NCBI GenBank assembly: GCA_963713625.1
Contig: CAVQMN010000001.1
Span: forward strand, 186,001-250,000
Source of the DNA: Bog-756 sp963713625
GTDB taxonomy: Bacteria > Actinomycetota > Acidimicrobiia > Acidimicrobiales > RAAP-2
Length of the DNA: 64,000 nucleotides
Reading direction: 5' to 3'
How positions within the stretch are numbered: the first letter of the stretch is position 1; every line of letters begins with the position of its first letter. The position numbers and the translations under genes are program-made. The notes under the pieces are model-generated. The model worked only from the letters and a program-made list of their open reading frames with translations, searched no databases and was not told the DNA's origin. Of this stretch, positions 14,896-24,639 are shown piece after piece.

Positions 14896-16245
14896 ATGCA
14901 ATCCACCTTTGAGTACGGGCCTGGCTCCGGCCGGGCGCCACGCGGCAGTGGCCCCCGGAGGCGGCGGGCGGCACGGCTGGTGGCCGGGATGAGCGCGGTG
15001 GTGCTGGCCGCCTCGCTGGCTGCCTGCTCGTCCACCAACTCGGCCAGCGCCAACAACTCCTCCTCGACCAAGTCGACCATTCCCAAGTCGGCGTTCAGCG
15101 ACTACACCGGCCTTACGGCCACAACGGTGTCGGTGGGCAACGTCTCCACCCTGCTGGAGGGGATCTTCAAGGGTGCCGCCGTCGGGACCGAGGCCTATGC
15201 CGACTTCGTGAACTCCACCGGTGGCATCAACGGGCGCAAGATCATCGTCGACAGCAGTGACGACCAGTACTCCGGCGCCCCCAACAAGCAGGAGACCCAA
15301 GAGGACATCGGAAAAGACTTCGCCATGGTGGGTGGCTTCTCGCTGTTCGACAACTTCGGTGGCACCGTGCTCCAGGCCAATCCCCAGGTACCCAATGTGA
15401 CGGTGTCCCTCTCCACGACCACGGCCGCCCTGCCCAACTCCTTCAGCCCGGCCCCGACCCCCAACGGGTGGATCCTCGGGCCCATCGTGTACTTCAAGAA
15501 GAAGTTCCCGAGCGCCGTCAAGGACGCCGGCGCCTTGATCGCCGACGAGCCTTCGGCCGAGGCCAAGTGGGCGGGGGAGAAGGAGGCCATGGCCCACGAG
15601 GGCTACAACGTGGTCTACGACCCGACTTTCGACATCTCCACCACCAACTTCAACCAGTACGTGATCAACATGCGTAATGCCGGGGTCAAGATCCTGTTCA
15701 TGGAGCAGATGCCCCAGAACTACGCGGGAGCGGTCATCCAGGCCCTGAACCAGCAGGATTTCCACCCGATCATCGTGTTCGGCGGATCGACCTACAGCGA
15801 AGAGCTGGTGACGAGTGCGGGAGGCCCGGCGGCCATCGACGGCGCCTACATGGAGCAGAACACCTCGTTGTTCCTCGGCGAGGACGCCTCGGGCATCCCC
15901 GCGGTCAAGACCTTCCTCACCTGGGTGCAGAAGGCTTCGCCCGGCTTCCACGCCGACCTCTACACCCTCTACGGCTGGCTGTCGGCGGAGCTGTTCAGCC
16001 AGGCGCTGAAGGCGGCCGGGACCCATCCCAGCCGAGGTGCGGTTCTCGAGGCGCTACGGCACATCACGTCATTTTCCGGCAACTATCTCGTGGGCACGGC
16101 CAACCCGGCGGACAAGATCCCGACCAACTGCTACATCATCGTGAGAATCGAGAACGGGAAGTACCAGCGGCTGGACGACCCACCGTTGGACGGGCCGACC
16201 CATGGCTACCGGTGCGATGAGCCCTTCTTCTACTCCTCGGGTTGA
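14896..16245 (+). CDS. ABC-type branched-chain-amino-acid-like substrate-binding lipoprotein
   Basis: A 449-residue exported lipoprotein. An Arg-rich start is followed by a hydrophobic stretch ending in the lipobox LAAC at about residues 35-38 and a Ser/Asn-rich linker. The mature part resembles Leu/Ile/Val-binding (Peripla_BP_6) proteins: GAAVGTEAYADFVNSTGGINGRKI is the usual early motif. Ligand unknown; relatives bind amino acids, amides, aromatic acids or steroids. No permease or ATPase genes are adjacent, so it is an orphan receptor. ATG at 14896 has GGGGAG about 9 bases upstream; an in-frame ATG at 14878 is less likely. Confidence 0.85.
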   Translation: MQSTFEYGPGSGRAPRGSGPRRRRAARLVAGMSAVVLAASLAACSSTNSASANNSSSTKSTIPKSAFSDYTGLTATTVSVGNVSTLLEGIFKGAAVGTEAYADFVNSTGGINGRKIIVDSSDDQYSGAPNKQETQEDIGKDFAMVGGFSLFDNFGGTVLQANPQVPNVTVSLSTTTAALPNSFSPAPTPNGWILGPIVYFKKKFPSAVKDAGALIADEPSAEAKWAGEKEAMAHEGYNVVYDPTFDISTTNFNQYVINMRNAGVKILFMEQMPQNYAGAVIQALNQQDFHPIIVFGGSTYSEELVTSAGGPAAIDGAYMEQNTSLFLGEDASGIPAVKTFLTWVQKASPGFHADLYTLYGWLSAELFSQALKAAGTHPSRGAVLEALRHITSFSGNYLVGTANPADKIPTNCYIIVRIENGKYQRLDDPPLDGPTHGYRCDEPFFYSSG

Positions 16246-16347
16246 GCGGCGTCCGGAGGCGGGGCTGATCCGTCGACCGAGGCTGCATCGGGGCCAACGA
16301 GGACCCGAAACAGAGAGCGGGAAGCTGCTGGCGGTGGCAGGTGCCGG

Positions 16348-16416
16348 CGGCGGGATGGCCGGCGATCAGTCGGCGGGATGGCCGGCGATCAGTCGGCGGG
16401 TTGGCCGGCGATCAGT
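16348..16416. repeat. Three 23-bp tandem repeats copying the rpsT stop codon
   Basis: Copies at 16348-16370, 16371-16393 and 16394-16416 are identical except one base in the third. The third contains the rpsT stop codon; the other two carry extra TGA triplets on the minus strand at 16391 and 16368, so stops fall in all three frames. The rest of the 166-bp convergent gap shows nothing recognisable. Confidence 0.9.
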
Positions 16417-16678
16417 CGGCGGCGGCCCGTGCCGCCCTGCTCATCAGACGTGACTTGCGGTTGGCCGCCTGGTTCTTGTGGATCACACCTTTGGCCGCGG
16501 CCTTGTCGATCCGCTTGATGGCCAGGCGCAGGGACTCCTCGGTGTCCTCGGCCCCGGAGTCGATGGCAGAGATGGCCCGCTTGGTCCGGGTCCGCAGCTC
16601 CGACCGCACCGCCTTGTTGCGGGCCTGACGCTTGATGGTCTGGCGGTTCCTCTTGATCTGGCTCTTGATGTTTGCCAC
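16412..16678 (-). CDS. rpsT: 30S ribosomal protein S20
   Basis: An 88-residue S20 that binds 16S rRNA in the body of the small subunit. It begins MANIKSQIKRNRQTIKRQA, the universal S20 start, and continues with Lys/Arg-rich helices, including AAAKGVIHKNQAANRKSRL. GTG at 16678 is the start, with AAGGA about 7 bases upstream. The length is normal. It is divergent from lepA and convergent with the substrate-binding gene. Its 3-prime end is duplicated in a short tandem array. Confidence 0.97.
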   Translation of the reverse strand: MANIKSQIKRNRQTIKRQARNKAVRSELRTRTKRAISAIDSGAEDTEESLRLAIKRIDKAAAKGVIHKNQAANRKSRLMSRAARAAAD

Positions 16679-16855
16679 GAGTCGTCCTTGTCGTCCTGGT
16701 CTGGATCTGGCGATGGGCCGTGCCGCGGCCACCACCAGCTGGGAGATCTGACCCCGGTTGCCCGGCAAGGGCTCATTTCCGGAGGCTCCCGAGGATAGCA
16801 GCCCTCCCGTCTCCCGCCCGCCCGGCCCACCCTTCCACCGGCCGCCGCCCGGATC

Positions 16856-16908
16856 GGCCTCCCGGCCGGAGGCCTGCCCCCTGGCCGCCAGGGGGCGCCC
16901 CCGGGGGC
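16856..16908. other. Three consecutive GC-rich inverted repeats in the rpsT-lepA gap
   Basis: GGCCTCC/GGAGGCC (16856-16874, 5-base loop), CCCCCTGG/CCAGGGGG (16877-16895, 3-base loop) and the perfect palindrome GCCCCCGGGGGC (16897-16908) follow each other in the 289-bp divergent gap. The rest of the gap is GC-rich without a gene. They could be cruciforms, regulator sites or part of a leader RNA of rpsT. Confidence 0.5.
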
Positions 16909-16952
16909 CGGAGTCGCCGCGGGGTGTCGGACGATCCGCTGGTCGGCTTGGG

Positions 16953-16958
16953 TACGCT
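16953..16958 (+). promoter_or_regulatory. Leaderless -10 box of lepA (TACGCT)
   Basis: TACGCT lies 9 bases before the lepA GTG at 16968. No Shine-Dalgarno sequence lies between them. Confidence 0.5.
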
Positions 16959-16967
16959 GGCCCTTCC

Positions 16968-18755
16968 GTGCTTCCCATCGACCGCATCCGCAACTTCTCC
17001 ATCATCAGCCACGTCGATCACGGCAAGTCGACACTGTCGGACCGCATTCTGGAGCTGACCGGAGCGGTCGATCCGCGCCTCATGCGGGAGCAGTACCTCG
17101 ACTCGATGGACATCGAACGCGAGCGCGGGATCACCATCAAGGCCCAGAACGTGCGGGTGCCATGGGGCGACTGCACCCTGCACCTGATCGACACTCCCGG
17201 CCACGTCGATTTCGGCTATGAGGTCAGCCGGTCGCTGGCCGCCTGCGAGGGGGCGGTCCTGTTGGTCGATGCCTCCCAGGGCATCCAGGCCCAGACCCTG
17301 GCCAACTGCTATCAGGCGCTCGAGCACGACCTCGAGATCGTGGCCGTGCTGAACAAGATCGACCTCCCGGCGGCTGACCCCGAGCGCTGTGCGGCGGAGA
17401 TCGAACAGGTCCTCGGCCTCGACGCGGCGGGGATCATGCACATTTCGGCCAAGACGGGTGAGGGCGTCCCCGAGCTGCTGGACGCCATCGTCGCCCGCAT
17501 CCCGGCTCCGACCGGCGACGCCGCCTCCCCCCTGCAGGCTCTCATCTTCGACTCCGCCTACGACCAGTACCGGGGCGTGGTCAGTTCGATCCGGGTGATG
17601 GAAGGCACGCTCACGTCCAAGGACAGGTTGCGCTTCATGCAGGCGGCCAGCAACCACGAAATCGAAGAGATCGGCATCCGGACCCCGATCACCGTGCCCG
17701 TGGACGAGCTCGGCCCGGGCGAGGTGGGGTACCTGATCGCCGGGATCAAGGACGTGGGTGGGGCCCGTTCCGGCGAGACCGTGACCACCACGGCCCATCC
17801 GGCCGAGGCCGCCCTGGCCGGCTACCGGGACCCCAAGCCCATGGTCTTCTGCGGGCTGTTCCCCATCGACGGCGACGAGCTCCCTGACCTGCGCGATGCG
17901 CTGGAGAAGCTCCGGCTCAACGACGCCAGCTTCACCTACGAGCCGGAGTCGTCACGCGCCCTCGGCTTCGGGTTCCGGTGCGGGTTCCTGGGCCTGCTGC
18001 ACATGGAGATCGTGCGCGAACGCCTCGAGCGTGAGTTCGACCTCTCGCTCATCGCCACCGCCCCGTCCGTCGCCTACCAGGCCTATCTGAACGACGGCAC
18101 CCGGGTGGACGTCGACAACCCCAGCGAACTGCCCGAGCCCACCTCCCTCGACCACGTCGACGAGCCCATGCTCAGGGCCACCATCCTCACACCGGCCGAG
18201 TACACCGGCACGGTGATGGATCTGTGCCAGAACCGTCGGGCCGAGATGGTCAAGATGGAGTACCTGTCGCCCGAACGGGTCGAATTCGTCTACGCCATCC
18301 CGCTGGCCGAGGTGGTGGTGAACTTCTTCGACCAGCTGAAGAGCCGGACCAAGGGCTATGCCAGCCTCGACTACGAGCCCGAGGGCTACGCCACCGCCGA
18401 CCTGGTGAAGGTCGACCTCCTGATCAACCACACCCCGGTCGACGCCTTTTCCACCATCGTGCACCGGTCACAGGCTGATTTCTACGGCCGCCGGATGACC
18501 GAGAAGCTGCGGGAGTTGATCCCCCGTCAGATGTTCGACGTCCCCATCCAGGCTGCCATCGGCGGTCGGGTCCTGGCCCGCGAGACGGTCAAGGCCAGGC
18601 GGAAGGACGTTCTGGCCAAGTGCTACGGGGGCGATATCACCCGGAAACGGAAGCTGCTGGAAAAGCAGAAGGAGGGCAAGAAGAAGATGAAGAACATCGG
18701 GCGGGTGGAGGTTCCCCAGGAGGCATTCGTCTCCGCGCTCAAGCTGGACGACTGA
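16968..18755 (+). CDS. lepA: Translation factor LepA (EF4) GTPase
   Basis: A 595-residue translational GTPase that remodels stalled or assembling ribosomes. G motifs are SHVDHGKST (G1), RERGITIK (G2), DTPGHVDF (G3), NKIDLP (G4) and SAKTGEG (G5). The LepA-specific carboxyl domain is present, including FGFRCGFLGLLHMEIVRERL and the closing CYGGDITRKRKLLEKQKEGK. GTG at 16968 gives the standard MLPIDRIRNFSIISHVDHGK beginning; longer in-frame extensions upstream are GC-rich shadow sequence. Confidence 0.97.
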   Translation: MLPIDRIRNFSIISHVDHGKSTLSDRILELTGAVDPRLMREQYLDSMDIERERGITIKAQNVRVPWGDCTLHLIDTPGHVDFGYEVSRSLAACEGAVLLVDASQGIQAQTLANCYQALEHDLEIVAVLNKIDLPAADPERCAAEIEQVLGLDAAGIMHISAKTGEGVPELLDAIVARIPAPTGDAASPLQALIFDSAYDQYRGVVSSIRVMEGTLTSKDRLRFMQAASNHEIEEIGIRTPITVPVDELGPGEVGYLIAGIKDVGGARSGETVTTTAHPAEAALAGYRDPKPMVFCGLFPIDGDELPDLRDALEKLRLNDASFTYEPESSRALGFGFRCGFLGLLHMEIVRERLEREFDLSLIATAPSVAYQAYLNDGTRVDVDNPSELPEPTSLDHVDEPMLRATILTPAEYTGTVMDLCQNRRAEMVKMEYLSPERVEFVYAIPLAEVVVNFFDQLKSRTKGYASLDYEPEGYATADLVKVDLLINHTPVDAFSTIVHRSQADFYGRRMTEKLRELIPRQMFDVPIQAAIGGRVLARETVKARRKDVLAKCYGGDITRKRKLLEKQKEGKKKMKNIGRVEVPQEAFVSALKLDD

Positions 18756-18826
18756 ATGGTCGATCCTGGTTGCACGGCAACGATGTTCCCGAACGAGGTC
18801 TTCCCGGTGCTCCAGCAACTGACGTC

Positions 18827-18832
18827 TAACGT
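18827..18832 (+). promoter_or_regulatory. Leaderless -10 box (TAACGT)
   Basis: TAACGT lies 7 bases before the GTG at 18840 of the ABC ATPase gene. It decides the start over an in-frame ATG at 18756. Confidence 0.45.
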
Positions 18833-18839
18833 GTCGACA

Positions 18840-20062
18840 GTGTCCCAGGGTACCTCCATCGCCGTATCCGGTGTCTCGAAGACCTACCGGATCTATACCC
18901 GGGAGGACCAGCCGACGACGGCGGCAGAGGCGGTCATCAAGAAGATCAGGCAGCCCAAGGACGAAGAAGGTCCTCGAGCATTTCGAGGCCCTGCACGACG
19001 TCAGTTTCGAGGTCAACGTGGGGTGAGGTGGTCGGGATCATCGGCCGCAACGGGGCGGGGAAGAGCACCTTGCTCAAGATCATCAACCGGATCACCGCCC
19101 CGACCGCCGGGCGCATCGAGCTCGGCGGGCCGGGTGGGGAGCCTCCTCGAGGTGGGTACCGGGTTCCATCCCGAGCTCACCGGGCGGGAGAACGTGTACC
19201 TCAACGGCACCCTGCTCGGGATGCGCCGCAAGGAGATCAAGGAGCGCTTCGACGCCATCGTGGACTTCGCCGGGACGGAGAAGTTCCTCGACACCCAGGT
19301 CAAGCGGTACTCGACCGGCATGTACATCCGCCTGGCCTTCGCCGTGGCCGCCCATCTCGAAAGCGAGATCCTGGTGGTCGACGAGGTGTTGGCCGTCGGC
19401 GACTCGGACTTCCAGGCCAAGTGCCTCCGCAAGATGCGGGAGGTGGCCCGCGACGGCCGCACCGTGCTGCTGGTCAGCCACCAGCTGCAGACGGTATCCG
19501 ACCTGTGCACCTCGGCCCTGTACCTCGAGAGCGGCCGGCTCGTCCTGCACGGCACCGTCGAACAAGCCATGGAGGAGTACAAGCGGAGCTTCGCCCGCAC
19601 CGCGCCGATGCTCAAGGAGGCGTCCTTCCGGCCGGGCACCGGCGAGCTCCGCTTCACCGAGGTGAGCGTGGCCGAACGACATCGGCAAGCCCGGTGACGA
19701 GGTGGCCGTCGAGTTCGCCATCGGGGCCAACCCGGGCGTTCGGGAACCGCTACCACATCTAACATGTTTCGTCAACAACGAAGACGGAATGGTGATCGCC
19801 CAGTGCGACTCCCGGGTCGTCGACTTCTGGCTCGACCCGGCCACCGACAACGAGGGCCGTGTCGTGGTGCGCACGCCCTGGCTGAAACCGGGTGCCTACA
19901 CGGTGGACATGATGATCCACGCCGGCGGCCACCCGACCGACATCTGGGAGCAGGCCTGCCACTTCCAGGTCCTGCCCGTCTCCCCCTATCCCACCCGACC
20001 ACGCCGGACGGGACCGACCGGGGCGATCGTCTTCCCCGACTTCGACTATCTCCCAGCGCTGA
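18840..20062 (+). pseudogene. Polysaccharide/teichoic-acid export ABC ATPase (Wzt/TagH type), frameshifted
   Basis: The sequence encodes an ABC ATPase of the O-antigen/teichoic-acid exporter class with a carboxyl Wzt-like carbohydrate-binding domain. Walker A (GIIGRNGAGKST), the family signature YSTGMYIRLAF and Walker B (ILVVDEVLAVGD) are intact but lie in different frames. Shifts are needed near 18965, 19022, 19130 and 19677, and one near 20060 to meet the stop at 20060-20062. The carboxyl domain follows near 19690-20060 (NEDGMVIAQCDS). Its partner permease follows directly. Motifs are undamaged between shifts, so recent indels or base-calling errors are both possible. Confidence 0.75.
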
Positions 20063-20067
20063 GACCC

Positions 20068-20888
20068 ATGGCCACCATCGTCATCACCCCGCCGAAGAAG
20101 TTCGCCATCCCGAAGGTCTCCGAGCTGTGGGAGGCCCGCGAGGTCCTCTACCGTTTCGGGGCCCGCGATGTCACGCTCCGGTACCGCCAGACCCTCCTCG
20201 GTGTGATGTGGGTGGTGCTCCAGCCCCTGCTCACCGCTCTGATCTTCGTCCTGGTCTTCGCCAAGGTCGCCCACCTCAGCTACGGCGGGGCGCCAGCCCA
20301 TCGTCTTCATCTTCGTGGGGGTGACGGTATGGAACCTGTTCAGCGGGATCATCACCCGGGCCCAGACCTCCCTCGTCTCCAACCGGGATCTCGTGTCCAA
20401 GGTGTTCTTCCCCCGGATGCTGGTACCCCTGGCCGTCGTCTACTCCTGCCTGGTCGACTTCGCCGTCTCGGTGGGGTTCCTCATCGTCCTCATGGTGATC
20501 TACGGGGTCAACCCGGGCGTGGCGGTCCTCCTCGCCCCGGTGTGGACCGTGATGATCCTCCTGTTGGCCAGCGGGGTCGGGACTGGTGACGGCAGCGCTC
20601 ACCGTGCGCTTCCGGGACGTCAACTACTTCGTTCCCTTCTTCCTGCAGTTCCTGCTCTTCGCCAGCCCCATCGCCTACGCCATCCAGAACGTGCCCGCCA
20701 AGTACCGGGTGGTCTACGACCTGAATCCGCTGACCTGGTTGCTCCAGGAGTTCCAGTGGTCCTTCGTGCGGCCCCCGGCCCCGCACCCTGGGAGACCGTG
20801 CTCTCCATCGTGGTACCCGTCGTTGCCTTCGTCGGCGGGTGCGGTCATCTTCGAGCAGATGGAGCGCGGATTCGCCGACGCGATCTGA
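20068..20888 (+). pseudogene. ABC-2 type polysaccharide export permease (Wzm/TagG type), frameshifted
   Basis: An ABC-2 membrane permease, partner of the upstream ATPase. The beginning EVLYRFGARDVTLRYRQTLL with the LGVMWVVLQPL loop is typical of Wzm/TagG. Hydrophobic spans include ALIFVLVFAKVAHL, VVYSCLVDFAVSVGFLIVLMVI and FFLQFLLFASPIAYAI, and DLNPLTWLLQEFQWSF matches the family end region. Frame changes are needed near 20290, 20578, 20785 and 20838. The last frame ends at 20888. If corrected it would be roughly 273 residues, the usual size. Confidence 0.75.
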
Positions 20889-20928
20889 GACGCGGCGGCG
20901 CCGCCGGCCGGGATGGGAGGTTGACCGT

Positions 20929-22633
20929 TCAGCTGATCGGGCCGGCGCCGTCGGGTCCGAACCTGGTGAGGAGCCAGCGGACCAGGAGGGGATAGGCCCG
21001 GGCCCGGCCGTCGGCGGTGTACAGCGAGTGGTCATCGCCGGGGACGATCTCGAGGTCAGGGTGCGGCGCCGGCGCAGCTGCCGGCGGACGATCGACCAGT
21101 AGAAGGAGGGTTCGAACTCCCGGGCATCGAGCCTCGCTCACGATGATCAGCACCGGGAATGCCCCGCCTGCTGACACCGGCCACCGGGTCGGAGGGCGAC
21201 CACTTCACCCGCACCTGACACAACGCCTGCCACGACTCCGACGGCCACCCGCGAGTGTTTGACGGACAGGTCGCGCAGAGCCGGCCGGCATGGCCCGGTA
21301 GGCCATGCGGCGGGGGTCGGTGGCGCCTAGGTCCAGATCGGGGACCCAGCCGGTGATGCCCGGATTGATGGCGCAGACGGCCAAGGGATGCAGCCGCAGG
21401 CCCGCTTCGATGGCGTGGTACCCACCCGAGGACAGACCGACGAAGATGAGCGACCGCCCCTCCGGGTCGCCGAGCGCCTCGGCCAAGTCGATCATGTCGT
21501 CGATGGCCTCGGGAGGCTTGGGCTCCTGGCGGGGCAGCTCGGAGCGACCGAAGGTCTCGCCCACCCCGTCGATGTCGATCCGGACGCACCTGAGACCGTG
21601 GCCGGCGAGCGTGCGGGCCAGCTCCACCCACATCCGGCCTGCTCCGGTGTGGTCCAGGGCGCCGGCGGAGAGGAACACCACGGTCGGCGCCCGCGATCGA
21701 CCGGCCCCGGGCACCCGGTTCGGGGCCCCGGGTGCCGGGTTCGGTGACCATCCGAACAGGGAGTTCGGGCCCAGCCACACGGCCCGCTCGGCGATGGGCC
21801 GTCCCCGGAGCGCACCTCACCTGGGCCGAGTCCAACGGCTCGAGACGGATCGGGCGCTCGGGCCCGTCGAGGACGAGGGAGGTCCAGTCGGCGATGGCCT
21901 TGATGGAGGTGGTGGGGAGGGTGAGCAACTGGGGCGGGACGTCCAGAAGGTCCGGCTGCCCGTCCACCTCGACCCGACCCGTCCGTCGGGAACGAGCCGT
22001 CGTCTTCCGGCGGCAGCCCACGGCCCTCGCTCCGCACGGCCACCAGGGCGCGATCGACCGTCGAGAGGTCGGCGGCGGCCAAGGCCAGCGCCGACAACTC
22101 TGCCGCCGTCTCCGCCGAATAGGTGAAGGCCGGGCCGGACACCGATCCGTCCCCGATCTGTCCGGCCCCGTAGCCGGTGGCCAACAGCGTGCGCTCGACG
22201 CGGAGGAACTCTCGACCGGATCTCCACGGGTCCCAGGCGACGAGGTGGTCGACCGTGGTGCCCCGGCTCGAGCGCTTCGATGGCCAAAGCGCCCCCATCC
22301 GCATCCCGAGCAGGACCACCGGCCCTTCGGTCGGACGTCGGGCGAGCGAGACGGCCGCGTCGATGCTGGCCAACCAGTCGGACAACCTGTCGGGGTCGTC
22401 GAGGTGGCCGGCCGAGTCGCCGGTGCCGGCGTAGGCGAAGCGGAGTGCCGCCACCCCGGTGGCGGTGAACTGGTCGGCCAGCGCCTGCAGGGCGGGTTGA
22501 GCGTTGGCCACCTCCCTTCCCAGAGGGCTGCACATGACCACGATTCCCCGGGCCATCGCCCGGTCTGGGCAGATGGACGAGCCCGAACAGGGGGCGTTCG
22601 GGTGGGCCGAACCAGGTCGGCTGCGGCCTTCAT
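20929..22633 (-). pseudogene. Tandem alpha/beta hydrolase (exosortase-system-hydrolase-like), frameshifted
   Basis: Two alpha/beta-hydrolase-like halves, about 565 residues if repaired. The first half reads GIVVMCSPLGREV, FAYAGTGDSAGH and LLGMRMGA, where the nucleophile-elbow Ser is replaced by Arg. The second has VVFLSAGALDHTGAGR, RIDIDGVGETFG and a complete elbow VGLSSGG, and ends with a probable catalytic His in VPGDDHSLY. The first half resembles hydrolases linked to exosortase and polysaccharide clusters, as recalled. At least eight frame changes are needed. ATG at 22633 (MKAAADLVRP) with AAGGGG upstream is the likely start. Function in glycan modification is inferred from context. Confidence 0.6.
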
Positions 22634-22731
22634 GCCAGACCCCTTCGCCCCATCAGTGCGCGCCGGCAATGGACTTCTCCGTCGGCGAGCGACAGATTCG
22701 TGATGGGGAGACGTGTACGTTTTCTGAGGCA

Positions 22732-23631
22732 ATGATCGAACTCTCCCCTTCCGCCGACACTCCTCCAGCTGGAGCCCAGAGAAGGCCGACCTCCCTTCGG
22801 CTCGGTGCCTACCTCCTGCTCGGCGACCCCGCCTACCTCGAGCAGAGCATCCGATCGATCTACGCTATCGCCGAACGTATCGTGGTGGTCTATGACGAGT
22901 CCGGGCTGAGCTGGACCAACCGGCCACTTGCCCATCGACCACTGTCTGGCCGTGGTCGACCGGGTGGACAGCTTCGGGAAGGTCGTCCTGTTTCCGGGCA
23001 ACTTCCACGACACCGGGCTCTCGCCGCTCCTGGCCGAGACCCTCGAGCGGAACGCCGGGGTCGCGGCGCTGGGTGAGGGAGTCGACTGGGTGGTGCAGAT
23101 CGACACCGATGAAGTGCTCGGGCAGTCCCGGACGGTTCATCGAGGCCATCGCCCGCGCCCAGTCCGAGGGGAAGTCGGCCCTCGACTATCCGGCCCGCTG
23201 GCTCTACGGCCATGTGGGTGGCCAGATCTATCTCGAGCGCTGCCGGCGAAACTGGGGAATATCGGCCGGCTATCCGGGGCCGATGGCGGTGAAGGCCGGC
23301 ACCACCCTCACGCTGGCCCGGCAGTGCGATGTGCCGACATGGCGGGTCGACTTCAAGCGCCAGAACACCGACCCTGCCCATCCACGGGGTGCCGCGGTGG
23401 ATGAGTGGATCAGGCCCGATGAGGGGGTCTGGCACTTTTCGTGGGTCAGAGCCGAGATGGAGATGCGGAACAAGGCCACTTGGTCCGGGCACGTGGACGA
23501 GGTCGACTGGGGCAAGGAGATCGACCGCTGGCTCGGCCGATGCCGACATCCGCACGCTGACCACGCTGCTGACCCCGGTTCGCCGGCCGCCCGCCGTGGT
23601 CGGGGCACCGACCTGGTTGCGCACCGCCCGG
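22732..23631 (+). pseudogene. Glycosyltransferase (GT2-like), frameshifted
   Basis: An open sequence of about 300 codons after three frame changes (near 22925, 23125 and 23535). It starts MIELSPSADTPP, with LGAYLLLGDPAYLEQSIRSI typical of GT-A family 2-like enzymes, and VDWVVQIDTDEVLG giving a DxD metal/sugar-nucleotide site. Later parts (SALDYPARWLYGHVGG, WIRPDEGVWHFSWVR) fit glycosyltransferases acting in the cytoplasm. ATG at 22732 is preceded by TACGTT 10 bases upstream. The boundary with the next glycosyltransferase is not sharp because no stop is seen in the active frame; it may be a single fused gene. Confidence 0.6.
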
Positions 23632-24636
23632 GTGCCCGACTCGGTTCTGAGCCGGGGCCGGATAAGGGTGGCCCCACCGCTTCGGTCGTCATCATCACCT
23701 ACCAGCGCCCCGATTTCGTGGACCGTTGCGTGGAGCATCTGCTGGTCCAGACCGAGGCGCCCCGCGAGATCGTGGTCATCGATTCCTCGCCCGACGACGA
23801 GACCGAGCGGCTGGTACGCGACCGGTTCCCGATGGTCACCTACGCCAGATGCATGCAGGGATGGGGGCCATGGCCACCGCCCGCAACCTCGGCTACCGGA
23901 TGACGTCGGGAGAGGTCCTCGCCTTCATCGACGATGACGCCTTCGCCGAGCCCGACTGGCTCGAGCACCTCCTTCCCTTCTATGCCGACCCGACGGTGGG
24001 CGCGGTCGGCGGTCGTCAGATCCGCCGGCAGCCCGGGGAGCTCGAGGAAGGGGTCGATGCCATCGGCCAGCTCCAGCCGGACGGCACCATCACCGGCAAC
24101 TTCGCCGCCGATCCCGGGCGCCCCGTTTCCGTCGACCATCTGCTGGGCGCCAACATGTCCTTCCGGCGTTCGGTGCTCGACCGCATCGGGGGAATACACG
24201 AGGGCTACGGCGGTACCTGCGTACGGGAGGAGACGGACCTGTGCCTCCGGGTCGCCCATGCCGGGTTCCGGCTCGTCTACACGCCCGACGCCGTCGTCGA
24301 GCATCTCGCCGCCCCGTACGCCAAGGGGAAGAGGTTCGATCTCCGCTACGTCTACTGGGCCCAGAAGAACCACCTCATCGTGCTCATCAGGAACTTCGGC
24401 CCCACCGAGCCCATCGTCCGGCGTTACCTGTCGACCTCCATCGGCGGTGCCGTCTCCTCCATCGGGGAGCGGGCATCGGCCGCCAAGGGCCGCGCCGCCA
24501 GCCACGATCTGTGCGGAGCGGTCCGGTCGACCGGGGGTGCCGTCCTCCGCGACCGGGGTGGTGGTCGGGGGCACGGCTTCGGCGATCTGGGCCGGGCTCC
24601 GTCTGGCCGCGGCGGACCGCACGCCCGCATCCCTGA
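23632..24636 (+). pseudogene. Family 2 glycosyltransferase, frameshifted
   Basis: A GT2 enzyme. ASVVIITYQRPDFVDRCVEHLL is the standard first beta strand, VVIDSSPDDETERLV holds the nucleotide-binding Asp, and GEVLAFIDDDAFAEPDWLE is the DxD region. GANMSFRRSVLDRIGG and EETDLCLRVAHAGFRLVYTP are the acceptor-side motifs with the ED-type catalytic base. Frame changes are needed near 23680, 23850 and 24560. A hydrophobic segment occurs near the end. The start (GTG 23632) and end (24636, or 24695 in another frame) are uncertain. It converges on the next gene. Confidence 0.65.
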
Positions 24637-24639
24637 CCT

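Noticed and set aside
18756..18839. ATG at 18756 as the start of the ABC ATPase
   Set aside because: The extra 28 residues do not look like the family, and a leaderless-type box supports GTG 18840.
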